NCBI GenBank assembly: GCA_017468395.1
Contig: JAFUIR010000020.1
Span: 1 to 50,281, forward strand
Direction: 5' to 3'
Source: Lachnospiraceae bacterium
Lineage (GTDB): Bacteria; Bacillota; Clostridia; Lachnospirales; Lachnospiraceae
Length of the DNA: 50,281 nt
Shown here piece by piece: positions 7,376 to 14,944 of this stretch (the stretch's first letter is position 1; each line of letters starts with the position of its first letter). The notes under the pieces are model-generated. The model was given only the letters and a program-made list of their open reading frames with translations, made no database searches and had not been told where the DNA came from. Made by a program: the position numbers and the translations under genes.

Positions 7376-7555
7376 AAAGCATAGAAATTCTAACGGAAAA
7401 ACGTTCTTGAAATTCTTTTATTCTAAAGTGCTGCTTAAAAGCACTGTCTGTTTTAGAATCCTTGCTTTAAATCCATTACACAACAAAAGCAGGGAATTTG
7501 AAGCAACCTTTCATTTTGGTGGCAGAGTTTCCTGCATCCAAAAGAAAGGAGAATA
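7376..7555 (+). other. Structured 5' leader of the first Rpn gene
   Basis: This gene-free stretch holds nested helices. ATTCTAAA (7420-7427) pairs with TTTAGAAT (7452-7459) and encloses GTGC (7428-7431) with GCAC (7441-7444). Further down GCAGGGAA (7489-7496) pairs with TTTCCTGC (7528-7535). No T run follows a stem, so it is not an obvious terminator. It matches no riboswitch class I know. A stable leader also precedes the second Rpn gene at 49493. Confidence 0.45.
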
Positions 7556-7559
7556 ATTT

Positions 7560-8450
7560 ATGAAAGAAATGCAGGTGCCGGTTCCATTTAACTATAAAGA
7601 TAGGGTGTTCAGACTACTATACAAAGATAGAGGGAGATTGTTGGAACTATATAATGCTTTAAACCAGACGGCGTATACAAATCCGGAAGAGTTGATTGTG
7701 AACACTTTAGAAAATGCTATCTTTATGAAGATGAAAAATGATGTTTCTTTTATCATTGATTGTAACATGTGTCTTTATGAGCACCAATCAACTTTTTGCC
7801 CTAATATGCCACTACGCGGTTTTTTCTATTTTGCAGATTTGTATAAAAAATTGGTAAAAGATATAGATTTAAGTGTGGGAAAACTCATTAAAATTCCAAC
7901 ACCGCATTATATTGTTTTTTACAATGGACAGAAAAAATGTGAAGAAGAATTTGTGCAGAAATTGTCGGATGCTTTTGAAGATGAAACAGAAGGTTGTATA
8001 GAGTTGACAGTTAGGGTCATTAATGTAAACTATGGTTATAATGAGGATTTGCTTCAAAAGTGTTCTGGTTTGTATGGCTACGCATACTTTGTGGCGGCTG
8101 TGCGAAAGAATTTGGAAGAGATGGAATTGGAAGAGGCAGTAACTGAGGCAGTAGAAGAATGTATTAAAAAAGATATTTTAAAGGATTTTCTCTTGGAGCA
8201 GAAAGCGGAGGTTGTGGCTATGTCGATTTATGAGTACAATGAGGAATATGTGAAAAGGGTTACCTTTGAAGAAGGAGTGGAAGAAGGGTACATAAAGGGA
8301 AAAGGTGAAGGAAGAGCAGAAGGAAGAGCAGACACGTTACTCTCTACGGTGGAAAATGCAATGAGGAATTTGGGGAAGGGAGCGGAAGAAGTTTGTGCAA
8401 TTTTAGGAATAACAATAGAGGATTATATGGAAGCAAAAAATGGAAAATAA
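7560..8450 (+). CDS. Rpn-family PD-(D/E)XK nuclease / putative transposase
   Basis: A 296-residue protein of the recombination-promoting nuclease family (PDDEXK_2). Members of this family in E. coli (RpnA-E) are DNA endonucleases that raise RecA-independent recombination. The catalytic core is seen as NDVSFII (Asp61) and LYEHQST (Glu74-x-Gln76), followed by the conserved NMPLR and a strand VFYNGQKK. The C-terminus becomes Glu/Gly/Lys/Arg rich (EEGYIKGKGEGRAEGRA), a low-complexity tail usual in this family. GAAAGGAG precedes the ATG. Its end overlaps queH by 11 bases, which suggests a chance junction more than a shared role. A second copy begins at 49493 and a relic lies near 30265. Confidence 0.88.
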   Translation: MKEMQVPVPFNYKDRVFRLLYKDRGRLLELYNALNQTAYTNPEELIVNTLENAIFMKMKNDVSFIIDCNMCLYEHQSTFCPNMPLRGFFYFADLYKKLVKDIDLSVGKLIKIPTPHYIVFYNGQKKCEEEFVQKLSDAFEDETEGCIELTVRVINVNYGYNEDLLQKCSGLYGYAYFVAAVRKNLEEMELEEAVTEAVEECIKKDILKDFLLEQKAEVVAMSIYEYNEEYVKRVTFEEGVEEGYIKGKGEGRAEGRADTLLSTVENAMRNLGKGAEEVCAILGITIEDYMEAKNGK

Positions 8451-9108
8451 AAAAAATTATCAAAGAGAATTGGATAAATTAATAGAGACATTAAGCGCAA
8501 AACGTGATAAGGAGCAGGGAGGTAAACCGAGACTTTTTTTGCATAGCTGTTGTGCGCCTTGCAGCAGTTATGTACTGGAGTATTTACGTCTGTACTTTCA
8601 AATTACGGTGTTTTATTATAATCCCAATATTTCTGCACAGCAGGAATATGTAAAGCGTGTGGCGGAGCAGAAACGTTTGATTGCCTCTTACAATGAAAAA
8701 TTGCCGGAACATAGAATAGAAGTTGTGGAGGGAGATTATGAACCACAATGCTTTTATGACATTGCCAAAGGGCTGGAAAACTGCCCGGAGGGCGGAGAGA
8801 GATGTTTTGCCTGCTATGAACTGCGGCTTCGAAAGACGGCAGAAATTGCAGCAAAGGAAGGGTATGATTATTTTGCCACAACGCTGACAATCAGTCCCCT
8901 TAAAAATGCGCTGAAGTTAAACGGGATAGGAGAAAAACTTTCCGGTGAATATGGCGTGAAATGGCTTCCTTCGGATTTTAAGAAAAAAAACGGTTATAAA
9001 AGGTCCATCGAACTTTCGGCGGAGTATGACCTTTATAGACAGGACTATTGTGGCTGTGCTTATTCTAAGGCTGAGAGAGAAAGACAGAAAAAAGATATTG
9101 CGAATTAG
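8440..9108 (+). CDS. queH: Epoxyqueuosine reductase QueH
   Basis: A 222-residue enzyme for the last step of queuosine synthesis in tRNA, converting epoxyqueuosine to queuosine. It replaces QueG in many Firmicutes. Seen: the N-terminal cysteine motif HSCCAPC (Cys37, Cys38, Cys41), FYYNPNI, the CxxC of RCFACYELRLRKTA, TTLTISPLKN and DYCGCAYS near the end. These cysteines bind the iron-sulfur and metal centres in the family. The start codon lies inside the end of the Rpn gene. No other queuosine gene is in the window. Confidence 0.93.
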   Translation: MENKKNYQRELDKLIETLSAKRDKEQGGKPRLFLHSCCAPCSSYVLEYLRLYFQITVFYYNPNISAQQEYVKRVAEQKRLIASYNEKLPEHRIEVVEGDYEPQCFYDIAKGLENCPEGGERCFACYELRLRKTAEIAAKEGYDYFATTLTISPLKNALKLNGIGEKLSGEYGVKWLPSDFKKKNGYKRSIELSAEYDLYRQDYCGCAYSKAERERQKKDIAN

Positions 9109-9158
9109 CACAAAAAACAGTATGATTAGGTAAGATGTTTAGGAAAGGTTTTGATAAA

Positions 9159-10925
9159 ATGAAAAAGATTTTGGATTTAATTTCGGAAGAATTGAAAAAT
9201 GCTTTTGAAGCCGCCGGTTATGACGGTGCTTTAGGAAAGGCAACTATTTCCAATCGTCCGGATTTGTGTGAATACCAGTGTAATGGTGCTATGGCAGGGG
9301 CGAAGCAGTATAAAAAAGCGCCTATCATGATTGCCAACGAAGTGGCTGAAAAAATGCAGGACAGTGCAGTATTTGCCGAGGTTAATGCAGTGGCACCCGG
9401 ATTTCTCAATTTAAAGATAAAAGAAGAATTTTTGCTCTCCTATTTGCAGCAGATGCGTGCAGATGAAAAGTTTGGCATGGACATGCCTGAAAGTCCCAGG
9501 AAAGTTGTAATCGACTACGGCGGACCTAATATTGCAAAACCCTTGCATGTAGGACACCTTCGTTCTGCGGTTATCGGTGAAAGTATCAAGCGCATTTTGC
9601 GTTACTGCGGTCATGAAGTAATCGGCGATGTACATTTGGGTGACTGGGGACTTCAGATGGGACTTATTATCACAGAATTGAAGGAACGCCATCCGGAGTG
9701 GGTATATTTTGATGAGAGTTATACAGGTGAATACCCTACAGATGCCCCTTTTACTATTTCTGAACTGGAAGAGGTTTACCCTACTGCAAGCGGTAAGTCC
9801 AAGGTTGACCCGGAATATAAGGCAAAAGCCATGGAGGATACTTTTAAACTCCAAAGTGGTGTAAGAGGTCATAGAGCAATTTGGAATCAGGTAAAAAATG
9901 TTTCCATCAGTGATTTGAAAGCCAATTACGACAATTTGGGCGTAGAATTTGACCTTTGGAAGGGTGAGTCCGATGTGCACGACATTATCCCCGGCATGGT
10001 TGAATTTATGAAGGCCGGCGGACATGCCTATGTGAGCGAGGGTGCGCTGGTAGTTGATGTAAAAGAAGAGACGGATACAAAGGAAATTCCGCCTTGCATG
10101 ATTTTGAAATCAGACGGTGCTTCCCTCTATAATACAACAGATTTGGCGACTATTCAGGAGCGTATGGAAACCATAAATCCCGATGAACTTATTTACCTTA
10201 CAGATAAGCGTCAGGAATTGTACTTTGAGCAGGTATTCCGCTGCGCAAGAAAGACCGGATTGGTAACACCGGATGTAAAACTGGTGTGGTTGGGCTTCGG
10301 CACAGTTAATGGTAAGGACGGCAAACCCTTCAAGACCCGTGACGGCGGTGTAATGCGTTTGGAAAATCTGATTAAAGAGACTACAGATGAAATGTATCGC
10401 AAAATTACGGAAGGTCATTCTTTGCCGGCAGAGGAAGCTGGACAGACCGCCAAAATCATAGCACTGTCCGCTTTGAAATACGGTGATTTATCCAATCAGA
10501 TTGCTAAGGATTATGTGTTTGATCTTGACCGTTTTACCTCCTTTGAAGGAGATACAGGTCCTTACATTCTTTATACTATCGTGCGTATCAAATCTATTTT
10601 AAATAAATACAAAGAGCAAGGCGGCGATGTAAATGCAGCAATGCTTCAGAAGGCTGTCAGTGGTTCTGAAAAAGATTTGATGATGTTGTTGTCCAGATTT
10701 AATGCAAGTATGGAAAGTGCCTGCGAGGAAATTGCACCACATAAAGTTTGCGCATACATTTATGATTTGGCTAACGCATTCAATCATTTCTATCATGAGA
10801 CCAAAATCCTTACAGAAGAGGATGCGGACAAAAAGGCCGGATGGATTGCGGTGCTTGCACTCACAAGAGATATTTTGGAGACTTGCATCGACGTACTGGG
10901 CTTCTCTGCACCGGAAAGAATGTAG
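9159..10925 (+). CDS. argS: Arginyl-tRNA synthetase
   Basis: A class I synthetase of 588 residues that joins arginine to tRNA-Arg. The start at 9159 (MKKILDLISEELK) is preferred over 9135 because AGGAAAGG lies ten bases before it. Seen: an N-terminal Add-1-like tRNA-binding domain, the signature GGPNIAKPLHVGHLRSAVIG containing the HIGH-type HVGH, the VIGDVHLGDWGLQMG segment, VWLGFGTVNGKDGKPFKTRDGG in the KMSKS region (the Lys motif is replaced, as is common for ArgS), and a DALR-type anticodon-binding end with FNHFYHE. Length is normal. It follows queH by 50 bases and may be co-transcribed. Confidence 0.97.
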   Translation: MKKILDLISEELKNAFEAAGYDGALGKATISNRPDLCEYQCNGAMAGAKQYKKAPIMIANEVAEKMQDSAVFAEVNAVAPGFLNLKIKEEFLLSYLQQMRADEKFGMDMPESPRKVVIDYGGPNIAKPLHVGHLRSAVIGESIKRILRYCGHEVIGDVHLGDWGLQMGLIITELKERHPEWVYFDESYTGEYPTDAPFTISELEEVYPTASGKSKVDPEYKAKAMEDTFKLQSGVRGHRAIWNQVKNVSISDLKANYDNLGVEFDLWKGESDVHDIIPGMVEFMKAGGHAYVSEGALVVDVKEETDTKEIPPCMILKSDGASLYNTTDLATIQERMETINPDELIYLTDKRQELYFEQVFRCARKTGLVTPDVKLVWLGFGTVNGKDGKPFKTRDGGVMRLENLIKETTDEMYRKITEGHSLPAEEAGQTAKIIALSALKYGDLSNQIAKDYVFDLDRFTSFEGDTGPYILYTIVRIKSILNKYKEQGGDVNAAMLQKAVSGSEKDLMMLLSRFNASMESACEEIAPHKVCAYIYDLANAFNHFYHETKILTEEDADKKAGWIAVLALTRDILETCIDVLGFSAPERM

Positions 10926-10981
10926 TTTGAATTTGTTATAAAAAATAATTGTGTGAAAAATAAAAAAATATTAAAATCCTC

Positions 10982-11011
10982 TTGACAAGTCATGTCTAAA
11001 TCTATTATACT
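10982..11011 (+). promoter_or_regulatory. Promoter of the tRNA-Val/tRNA-Met unit
   Basis: TTGACA (10982-10987), 18 bases, TATACT (11006-11011), with the first tRNA beginning at 11068. Confidence 0.85.
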
Positions 11012-11039
11012 AGCAAAGTCGGTTGTGACATGACTTGTC
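10984..11039. repeat. 13-bp inverted repeat flanking the tRNA promoter
   Basis: GACAAGTCATGTC (10984-10996) overlaps the -35. Its exact reverse complement GACATGACTTGTC (11027-11039) lies just after the expected start of transcription. Centres are 43 bases apart. Each arm is itself a GACA-N5-TGTC near palindrome, which looks like a protein-binding site. Confidence 0.6.
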
Positions 11040-11067
11040 CGAGGTGATATGTTAAGTTACTTGACAT

Positions 11068-11140
11068 GGGATCTTAGCTCAGCTGGGAGAGCATCTGCCT
11101 TACAAGCAGAGGGTCATAGGTTCGAGCCCTATAGGTCCCA
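11068..11140 (+). tRNA. tRNA-Val (anticodon TAC)
   Basis: A 73-base cloverleaf: acceptor GGGATCT/AGGTCCC, D arm GCTCAGCTGGGAGAGC, anticodon stem TCTGC/GCAGA around CTTACAA, T arm ATAGG-TTCGAGC-CCTAT. Confidence 0.95.
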
Positions 11141-11163
11141 CTTAAAATCTTATATTAGTTTAT

Positions 11164-11237
11164 GGCGAGATAGCTCAGTTGGCTAGAGCATACGGTTCAT
11201 ACCCGTAGTGTCGAGGGTTCGAATCCCCCTCTCGCTA
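11164..11237 (+). tRNA. tRNA-Met, elongator (anticodon CAT)
   Basis: A 74-base cloverleaf: acceptor GGCGAGA/TCTCGCT, anticodon stem TACGG/CCGTA around TTCATAC, T arm GAGGG-TTCGAAT-CCCCC. It lacks the three G-C pairs at the base of the anticodon stem expected of an initiator, so it is read as elongator. A tRNA-Ile with modified CAT cannot be fully excluded. Confidence 0.9.
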
Positions 11238-11244
11238 CTAAACG

Positions 11245-11273
11245 AAAAGGAATCCAATCGGATTCCTTTTTTG
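11245..11273 (+). terminator. Terminator of the tRNA unit
   Basis: AGGAATCC (11248-11255) pairs with GGATTCCT (11260-11267), followed by a T run. Confidence 0.85.
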
Positions 11274-11334
11274 TTTTCGAATATAGATTTTAAATTCCTA
11301 GATGTTATGATAAATAAATCTATCTAATCTTTTA

Positions 11335-11373
11335 ATATTTTTTGAGGGTTTACCTATAGCAAGGAATATAAAC
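11335..11373 (+). repeat. Upstream module shared by the duplicated gene, copy A
   Basis: TTTTTTGAGGGTTT followed by a GGAATA block about 15 bases later recurs upstream of copy B at 13773-13807, so the duplication took non-coding sequence with it. No confident promoter is visible in either copy. Confidence 0.5.
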
Positions 11374-11400
11374 TATAGCAAACGCACAAGGAGGATAAAA

Positions 11401-11790
11401 ATGAAGATGGTATTTTTTAACAAAGTTCTCTTTGAGGGAACCAAAGAAGAATGCGAAATTTTTAAAAGCAACTTGTTAGATACACTAGCCAAATTAGATG
11501 ATGAATTAAGAGATACCTATCCTATGAAGCAAACTGACACGTACGAGACGTATTTTGAAGCTTTGAAAAATTTAAATCCGTTTATCTATGAGACTCTTTG
11601 TTATTTAAAAAATCTTATAGGGGATTATTTTGTAGAATTTCAATTTTTAAATATGCGTTTATCAGGGGTAAATATTCTAGTATATACTAATCTTGAAACA
11701 AAAAAGACAAAAATATATACTTTAGGGTTTGTCTTTAATATGATTGCTTTAGGATTAAGGAATCAAACTATCTGGAAAATAGAAGAATAA
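11401..11790 (+). CDS. Unknown protein, copy A of a duplicated gene
   Basis: A 129-residue protein with no signal peptide or membrane segment and no family I recognise. A hand alignment without gaps to the protein at 13856-14245 gives about 92 of 129 identical residues, with the same length. Conserved blocks are KVxFEGT, DDELxDTYPMK, TYFExLKNLNPFIYETL, GDYFxEFQF and LRxQTIWKIEE at the C-terminus. The high content of Phe, Tyr and Leu in alternating patterns suggests a compact alpha/beta fold. AAGGAGGATAAAA precedes the ATG. The next gene starts 16 bases downstream and is probably in the same operon. The gene is AT-rich and sits next to a tRNA cluster, a common integration point. Immunity protein, phage or element gene are possible guesses without direct support. 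Confidence 0.75.
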   Translation: MKMVFFNKVLFEGTKEECEIFKSNLLDTLAKLDDELRDTYPMKQTDTYETYFEALKNLNPFIYETLCYLKNLIGDYFVEFQFLNMRLSGVNILVYTNLETKKTKIYTLGFVFNMIALGLRNQTIWKIEE

Positions 11791-11806
11791 CGGAGGTATT
11801 ACATTT

Positions 11807-12244
11807 ATGTACGGAGCTTTTTTATATCGTCTTAATTATGAGGAATACAAAAAGAATGAACTTGAAATGGACAAAAAAATCAAAATGCTCTCTGAAGAGG
11901 GAGAAGATGAAGAAATAGAGGCATTAGATGAAACCTATATCATCAGAGTAGATGATGAAGAATTTAGGATTGATGATAATGAATATTATTTAATGTTAGT
12001 AGGAAGTCATCGCTTTGATGCGGATTATATCGAAGACGTTCTTTATGGAAATGAAACGGATTATGCAAGATATAAGGAATTGAAGAAAAAAGAAACAAAA
12101 GAAATGACGAGTGAGGAATTAGCAGAAGTAGTTCATTTACAGAGTCAGTTTATCGCTCAAGAACCAGACGATGTAGACATTTTTGAAGAAATGGTTTATG
12201 ACGGCAATACAGAGTATGGAGAAATGCTCAAGCAAGTATTTTAG
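11807..12244 (+). CDS. Acidic protein of unknown function
   Basis: A 145-residue, strongly acidic protein with runs such as EEGEDEEIEALDE and RVDDEEFRIDDNEYY. There are few basic residues except in KELKKKETKE. It contains no membrane segment or recognised motif. CGGAGGTATTACATTT precedes the ATG. It follows copy A of the duplicated gene by 16 bases, so the two are likely expressed together, but copy B has no such partner. Strong negative charge is found in DNA-mimic inhibitors and in chaperone-type partner proteins. Nothing here distinguishes these. Confidence 0.7.
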   Translation: MYGAFLYRLNYEEYKKNELEMDKKIKMLSEEGEDEEIEALDETYIIRVDDEEFRIDDNEYYLMLVGSHRFDADYIEDVLYGNETDYARYKELKKKETKEMTSEELAEVVHLQSQFIAQEPDDVDIFEEMVYDGNTEYGEMLKQVF

Positions 12245-12374
12245 AAGAATTATTCTATAATGTTGGGTATATATTTAAAAGAAACCAAAGCGAATCTACG
12301 TTTTTCGAAGACAAGAGGCTATTTTGAAGGTTGAATATATGCGTTTTTTCGATTGGGGGAAAAGTATTATATTT

Positions 12375-12617
12375 TTATTCATCCTCAAAAAGAGTTTCGT
12401 TCATTTCTGGAAAATCAAGAAGTTCTGCTAAGGACATATTAAGGCCAATTGCTATTTTGTGTAAGGTTTTCAACTTCGGATTTTGGCTTTCTCCACACAT
12501 CAGTGAATTGAGAGTACTTTGATTTATTCCAGATAGAGTAGCAAGTTTGTTTATTGTTATATTTCGTTCTTTACATATGTCTAGTAGGCGTTTCTTTATT
12601 GCTTCTGCATAAGTCAT
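12375..12617 (-). CDS. XRE-family helix-turn-helix repressor
   Basis: An 80-residue DNA-binding protein made of a single Cro/C1-type HTH: IKKRLLDICKERNITINKLATLSGINQSTLNSLM, then PKLKTLHKIAIGLNMSLAELLD. The start is placed at ATG 12617 because GCAGGAG lies seven bases upstream. The longer reading from TTG 12632 would contain that ribosome binding site. The C-terminus is short and acidic. It is divergent from the lipoprotein gene, whose promoter carries a palindrome, and is its likely regulator. It may also be a remnant regulator of the integrated island. Confidence 0.85.
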   Translation of the reverse strand: MTYAEAIKKRLLDICKERNITINKLATLSGINQSTLNSLMCGESQNPKLKTLHKIAIGLNMSLAELLDFPEMNETLFEDE

Positions 12618-12645
12618 GTTATTCTCCTGCAATAGTATAATCTAT

Positions 12646-12694
12646 TTGAATTATAGGAAATAAAATGCTATAATATTACCGATGCGTCGGTAAT
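12646..12694 (+). promoter_or_regulatory. Lipoprotein promoter with operator palindrome
   Basis: TTGAAT (12646-12651), 17 bases, TATAAT (12669-12674). Directly after the -10, ATTACCGA-TGCG-TCGGTAAT (12675-12694) is an 8+8 perfect palindrome that would cover the transcription start. It is a good candidate site for the divergent XRE repressor. Confidence 0.7.
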
Positions 12695-12736
12695 TAAGAA
12701 AAATGAGACGTAAGTAATAACTCAAAGGAGAAGGAA

Positions 12737-13672
12737 ATGAAAAAAAGAATATCAGTATTGCTTTTAGCAATGACAATGGTGCTTGCAACATTGGTTGGTT
12801 GTGGTAGCACAGAGGAAACAGGTAATCAGAACGACAACACATCGGCAAGTGCCAATGTGGAAACAAATGTGTCTGATGAGAAAGAAACCAAAAGCAACAA
12901 TACATCGGCAAATACCGAAGTGGAATCAAATGTGTCTGATGCAACAGATGAAAAAGAAACTGAAACAGACGAGAAAGATTCTTCAGTCATCACTTTCGAT
13001 GAAATGCTTGACAGCATGGTAACAGAATATGGCGAAGTAGAAATTATTCCTGTGTTTGCAGAACGCAATTTCGAGGACACAATCGCTAACTTAGAAACGC
13101 AACTTAGACCAACAGAGCATAAAATCACAAGTGTAATGGTGTATCACTCAGAATGGAGAGAACGCACATTCAGTGATGGCTATGTGGACACACTCGTAAC
13201 CGCAGATATGAAAAAAAAATATAACTATGTGCCGGTTACTTACGATGGTGAGAACTATTATGTCACATATCCAGAAATACTGTTTGATGAAAAGTATACA
13301 AACTTTTATCACTTAGAAATTCCTGAGTTACCATATACGCCGGGAATTCCTTCTGCAGTAGATACAAAATGTGAAAGCGATGGCAATTACTCATACAATA
13401 ACGCAGATGGTGCCAACTGTTGGGTATTAGATTTCGGTCGTGGCAGCTATGCATACGGTGATGAATACAACTATAGATTTGGTGAAAAGGTTCATCATTT
13501 CACATATGAAGGCGAATCATATATCTTCCTGTATAGAATCTGTGAGTTTATTGCATCTGAAAACCCGATGACATTTGAAACTCGATGTGAAGGCATCGTA
13601 TTAAAAGACACAGACTTCACTAAAGACAAAACAACTGTGACCATCACAGGGTTTTATCCAGATAGTTATTAA
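12737..13672 (+). CDS. Secreted lipoprotein of unknown function
   Basis: A 311-residue protein. MKKRISVLLLAMTMVLA followed by the lipobox LVGC (Cys22) marks a type II signal peptide and membrane anchoring by lipid. Residues 23-85 are a Thr/Asn/Ser/Glu linker containing an imperfect tandem repeat of 21 residues (NTSASANVETNVSD and NTSANTEVESNVSD; DNA 12839-12879 and 12902-12942, period 63 bases). The rest is a soluble, Tyr-rich domain with three cysteines (KCESD, NCWVLDFG, RCEGIV) that I do not recognise. AAAGGAGAAGG precedes the ATG. It has its own promoter, operator and terminator inside the AT-rich island. Confidence 0.82.
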   Translation: MKKRISVLLLAMTMVLATLVGCGSTEETGNQNDNTSASANVETNVSDEKETKSNNTSANTEVESNVSDATDEKETETDEKDSSVITFDEMLDSMVTEYGEVEIIPVFAERNFEDTIANLETQLRPTEHKITSVMVYHSEWRERTFSDGYVDTLVTADMKKKYNYVPVTYDGENYYVTYPEILFDEKYTNFYHLEIPELPYTPGIPSAVDTKCESDGNYSYNNADGANCWVLDFGRGSYAYGDEYNYRFGEKVHHFTYEGESYIFLYRICEFIASENPMTFETRCEGIVLKDTDFTKDKTTVTITGFYPDSY

Positions 13673-13688
13673 CCTATGAAAACAAATT

Positions 13689-13730
13689 AAAACACCTCTA
13701 TCAATCACAAGTTGATGGAGGTGTTTTAAT
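13689..13730 (+). terminator. Terminator of the lipoprotein gene
   Basis: A long stem: AAACACCTC pairs with GAGGTGTTT with an inner ATCAA/TTGAT, then TTTTAAT. Confidence 0.9.
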
Positions 13731-13772
13731 TGCTTCAAAATCTTTAGTTACATTTAGTTACCAAATCGTGAT

Positions 13773-13807
13773 TTTTTTTGAGGGTTTTATCTTAGTACGG
13801 AATAAAA
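13773..13807 (+). repeat. Upstream module shared by the duplicated gene, copy B
   Basis: TTTTTTGAGGGTTT and the following GGAATA block match the module before copy A (11335-11373). Confidence 0.5.
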
Positions 13808-13855
13808 CGTATGAAAAAGAATTCGACAAAAAGGATAGAAGATGGAGGAACCAAG

Positions 13856-14245
13856 TTGAAGATAATATTTTTTGACAAAGTTATTTTTGAAGGAACTGAA
13901 GAAGAGTGTAACATTTTCAAAAAAGATTTAATAAGAACTCTTATTAAACTTGATGATGAACTACAAGATACTTACCCTATGAAAAAAACAGATACCTACT
14001 TGACGTATTTTGAATCTCTAAAAAATTTAAATCCTTTTATTTATGAAACTCTTTCTTATTTTAAAGAAATAGTTGGAGATTACTTTATTGAGTTTCAATT
14101 TCATCACATGGACTTGCAAGGGATTAGTATTCGAGTATATGCCGACCTTGAAACAAGAAAAACGAAAGTGTATACTTTGGGGTTTATCTTCAACATAATT
14201 GTTTTAGAATTAAGGAAGCAAACTATTTGGAAAATTGAAGAATAA
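13856..14245 (+). CDS. Unknown protein, copy B of a duplicated gene (TTG start)
   Basis: The start is set at TTG 13856: GGAGG lies seven bases upstream and the resulting 129-residue protein aligns end to end with copy A (MKIIFFDKVIFEGT against MKMVFFNKVLFEGT). The ATG at 13811 would add 15 residues that have no counterpart in copy A and no ribosome binding site. About 70% of residues are identical to copy A. Most changes are conservative (Ile/Val/Leu, Lys/Arg), which argues that both copies have been kept under selection. It is a single gene ending in a shared terminator. Function unknown. Confidence 0.75.
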   Translation: MKIIFFDKVIFEGTEEECNIFKKDLIRTLIKLDDELQDTYPMKKTDTYLTYFESLKNLNPFIYETLSYFKEIVGDYFIEFQFHHMDLQGISIRVYADLETRKTKVYTLGFIFNIIVLELRKQTIWKIEE

Positions 14246-14278
14246 TCAGGAATGCAAGATAGCCTATATAGGTGATAT

Positions 14279-14314
14279 TGCCCATCTTCTGTAAAACAGA
14301 GGATGGGCATTTTG
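14279..14314. terminator. Terminator between copy B and the minus-strand membrane genes
   Basis: TGCCCATC (14279-14286) pairs with GATGGGCA (14302-14309), extended inside by CTGT/ACAG, then TTTT. It serves the plus strand and may also end the convergent minus-strand operon. Confidence 0.85.
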
Positions 14315-14317
14315 AAT

Positions 14318-14944
14318 TTACATAGAGAAATTTCTGCGTTTGTAATAAATCTTTGCCCGGGCGCTTTTTACCAATTCCAGTTCTGCCTGAGAGGGGGAGT
14401 GGGTGAGGTCCCGCAGCCAAAAGAGGGTCTGGCGGAAACTTAAGGGAAGTAGCAGCAGGAAAGCAATGAGGCAAAAGCCGCTGCAAAGTTCTCCTTCTTT
14501 AAAGTAGGACAGGAAGGAAAAATATTCCGGGAGGTGGGTCGGCAGTGCGAAAAACAGGGGCAGCAAGAATAGCATCAAAAAGAACAGATTGCGTATTAAA
14601 CCTGCGGTATCATTGAAGCGGTATTCTGCCCGGATGATTTCGTCTTCCGTCAAAGGGTCATAGACCCGGAACAGTCCCAGTCCTGAAGGGCTTAAAAGAA
14701 TGATAAGCAGTGCAATGATCAAAACCGTAAAGGTCAGCAGTATATTGCGGAAACTTATCAAGGAAAAAAAGGAGTAGCGGTACACGGAAAAGGTGATAAT
14801 CATCCCAAAGAGGGAGAAGAGGCTATCGCCGACCCAAAGGGCGCAGTAACCTTCCCGGATTTTCCCCTTTTTGATGAAAAAGCCAATCAATATATGGTAT
14901 ACGGAAATAAAAAGTGTAAGGCTGGAAAAAATTAAGCCTGTCAT
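14318..14944 (-). CDS. Membrane protein of the two-component module
   Basis: A 208-residue protein with about five hydrophobic segments (near residues 3-25, 38-55, 62-85, 118-140 and 152-172). Residues 92-118 form a charged loop (YDPLTEDEIIRAEYRFND) between helices 3 and 4, and the basic C-terminus ends KIYYKRRNFSM. I recognise no family. Its start overlaps the stop of the preceding 567-residue gene by four bases, so it is translationally coupled and is the last gene of the operon. A role as partner of the larger membrane protein is an inference from coupling. Confidence 0.72.
   Translation of the reverse strand: MTGLIFSSLTLFISVYHILIGFFIKKGKIREGYCALWVGDSLFSLFGMIITFSVYRYSFFSLISFRNILLTFTVLIIALLIILLSPSGLGLFRVYDPLTEDEIIRAEYRFNDTAGLIRNLFFLMLFLLPLFFALPTHLPEYFSFLSYFKEGELCSGFCLIAFLLLLPLSFRQTLFWLRDLTHSPSQAELELVKSARAKIYYKRRNFSM

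Noticed and set aside
11164-11237. CAT-anticodon tRNA as initiator tRNA-fMet
   Set aside because: The first acceptor pair and anticodon stem do not show initiator features; elongator Met is the better reading.
12264-12338. 24-codon frame (MLGIYLKETK...) between the acidic protein and the XRE gene
   Set aside because: No ribosome binding site and no similarity recognised; too short to support.
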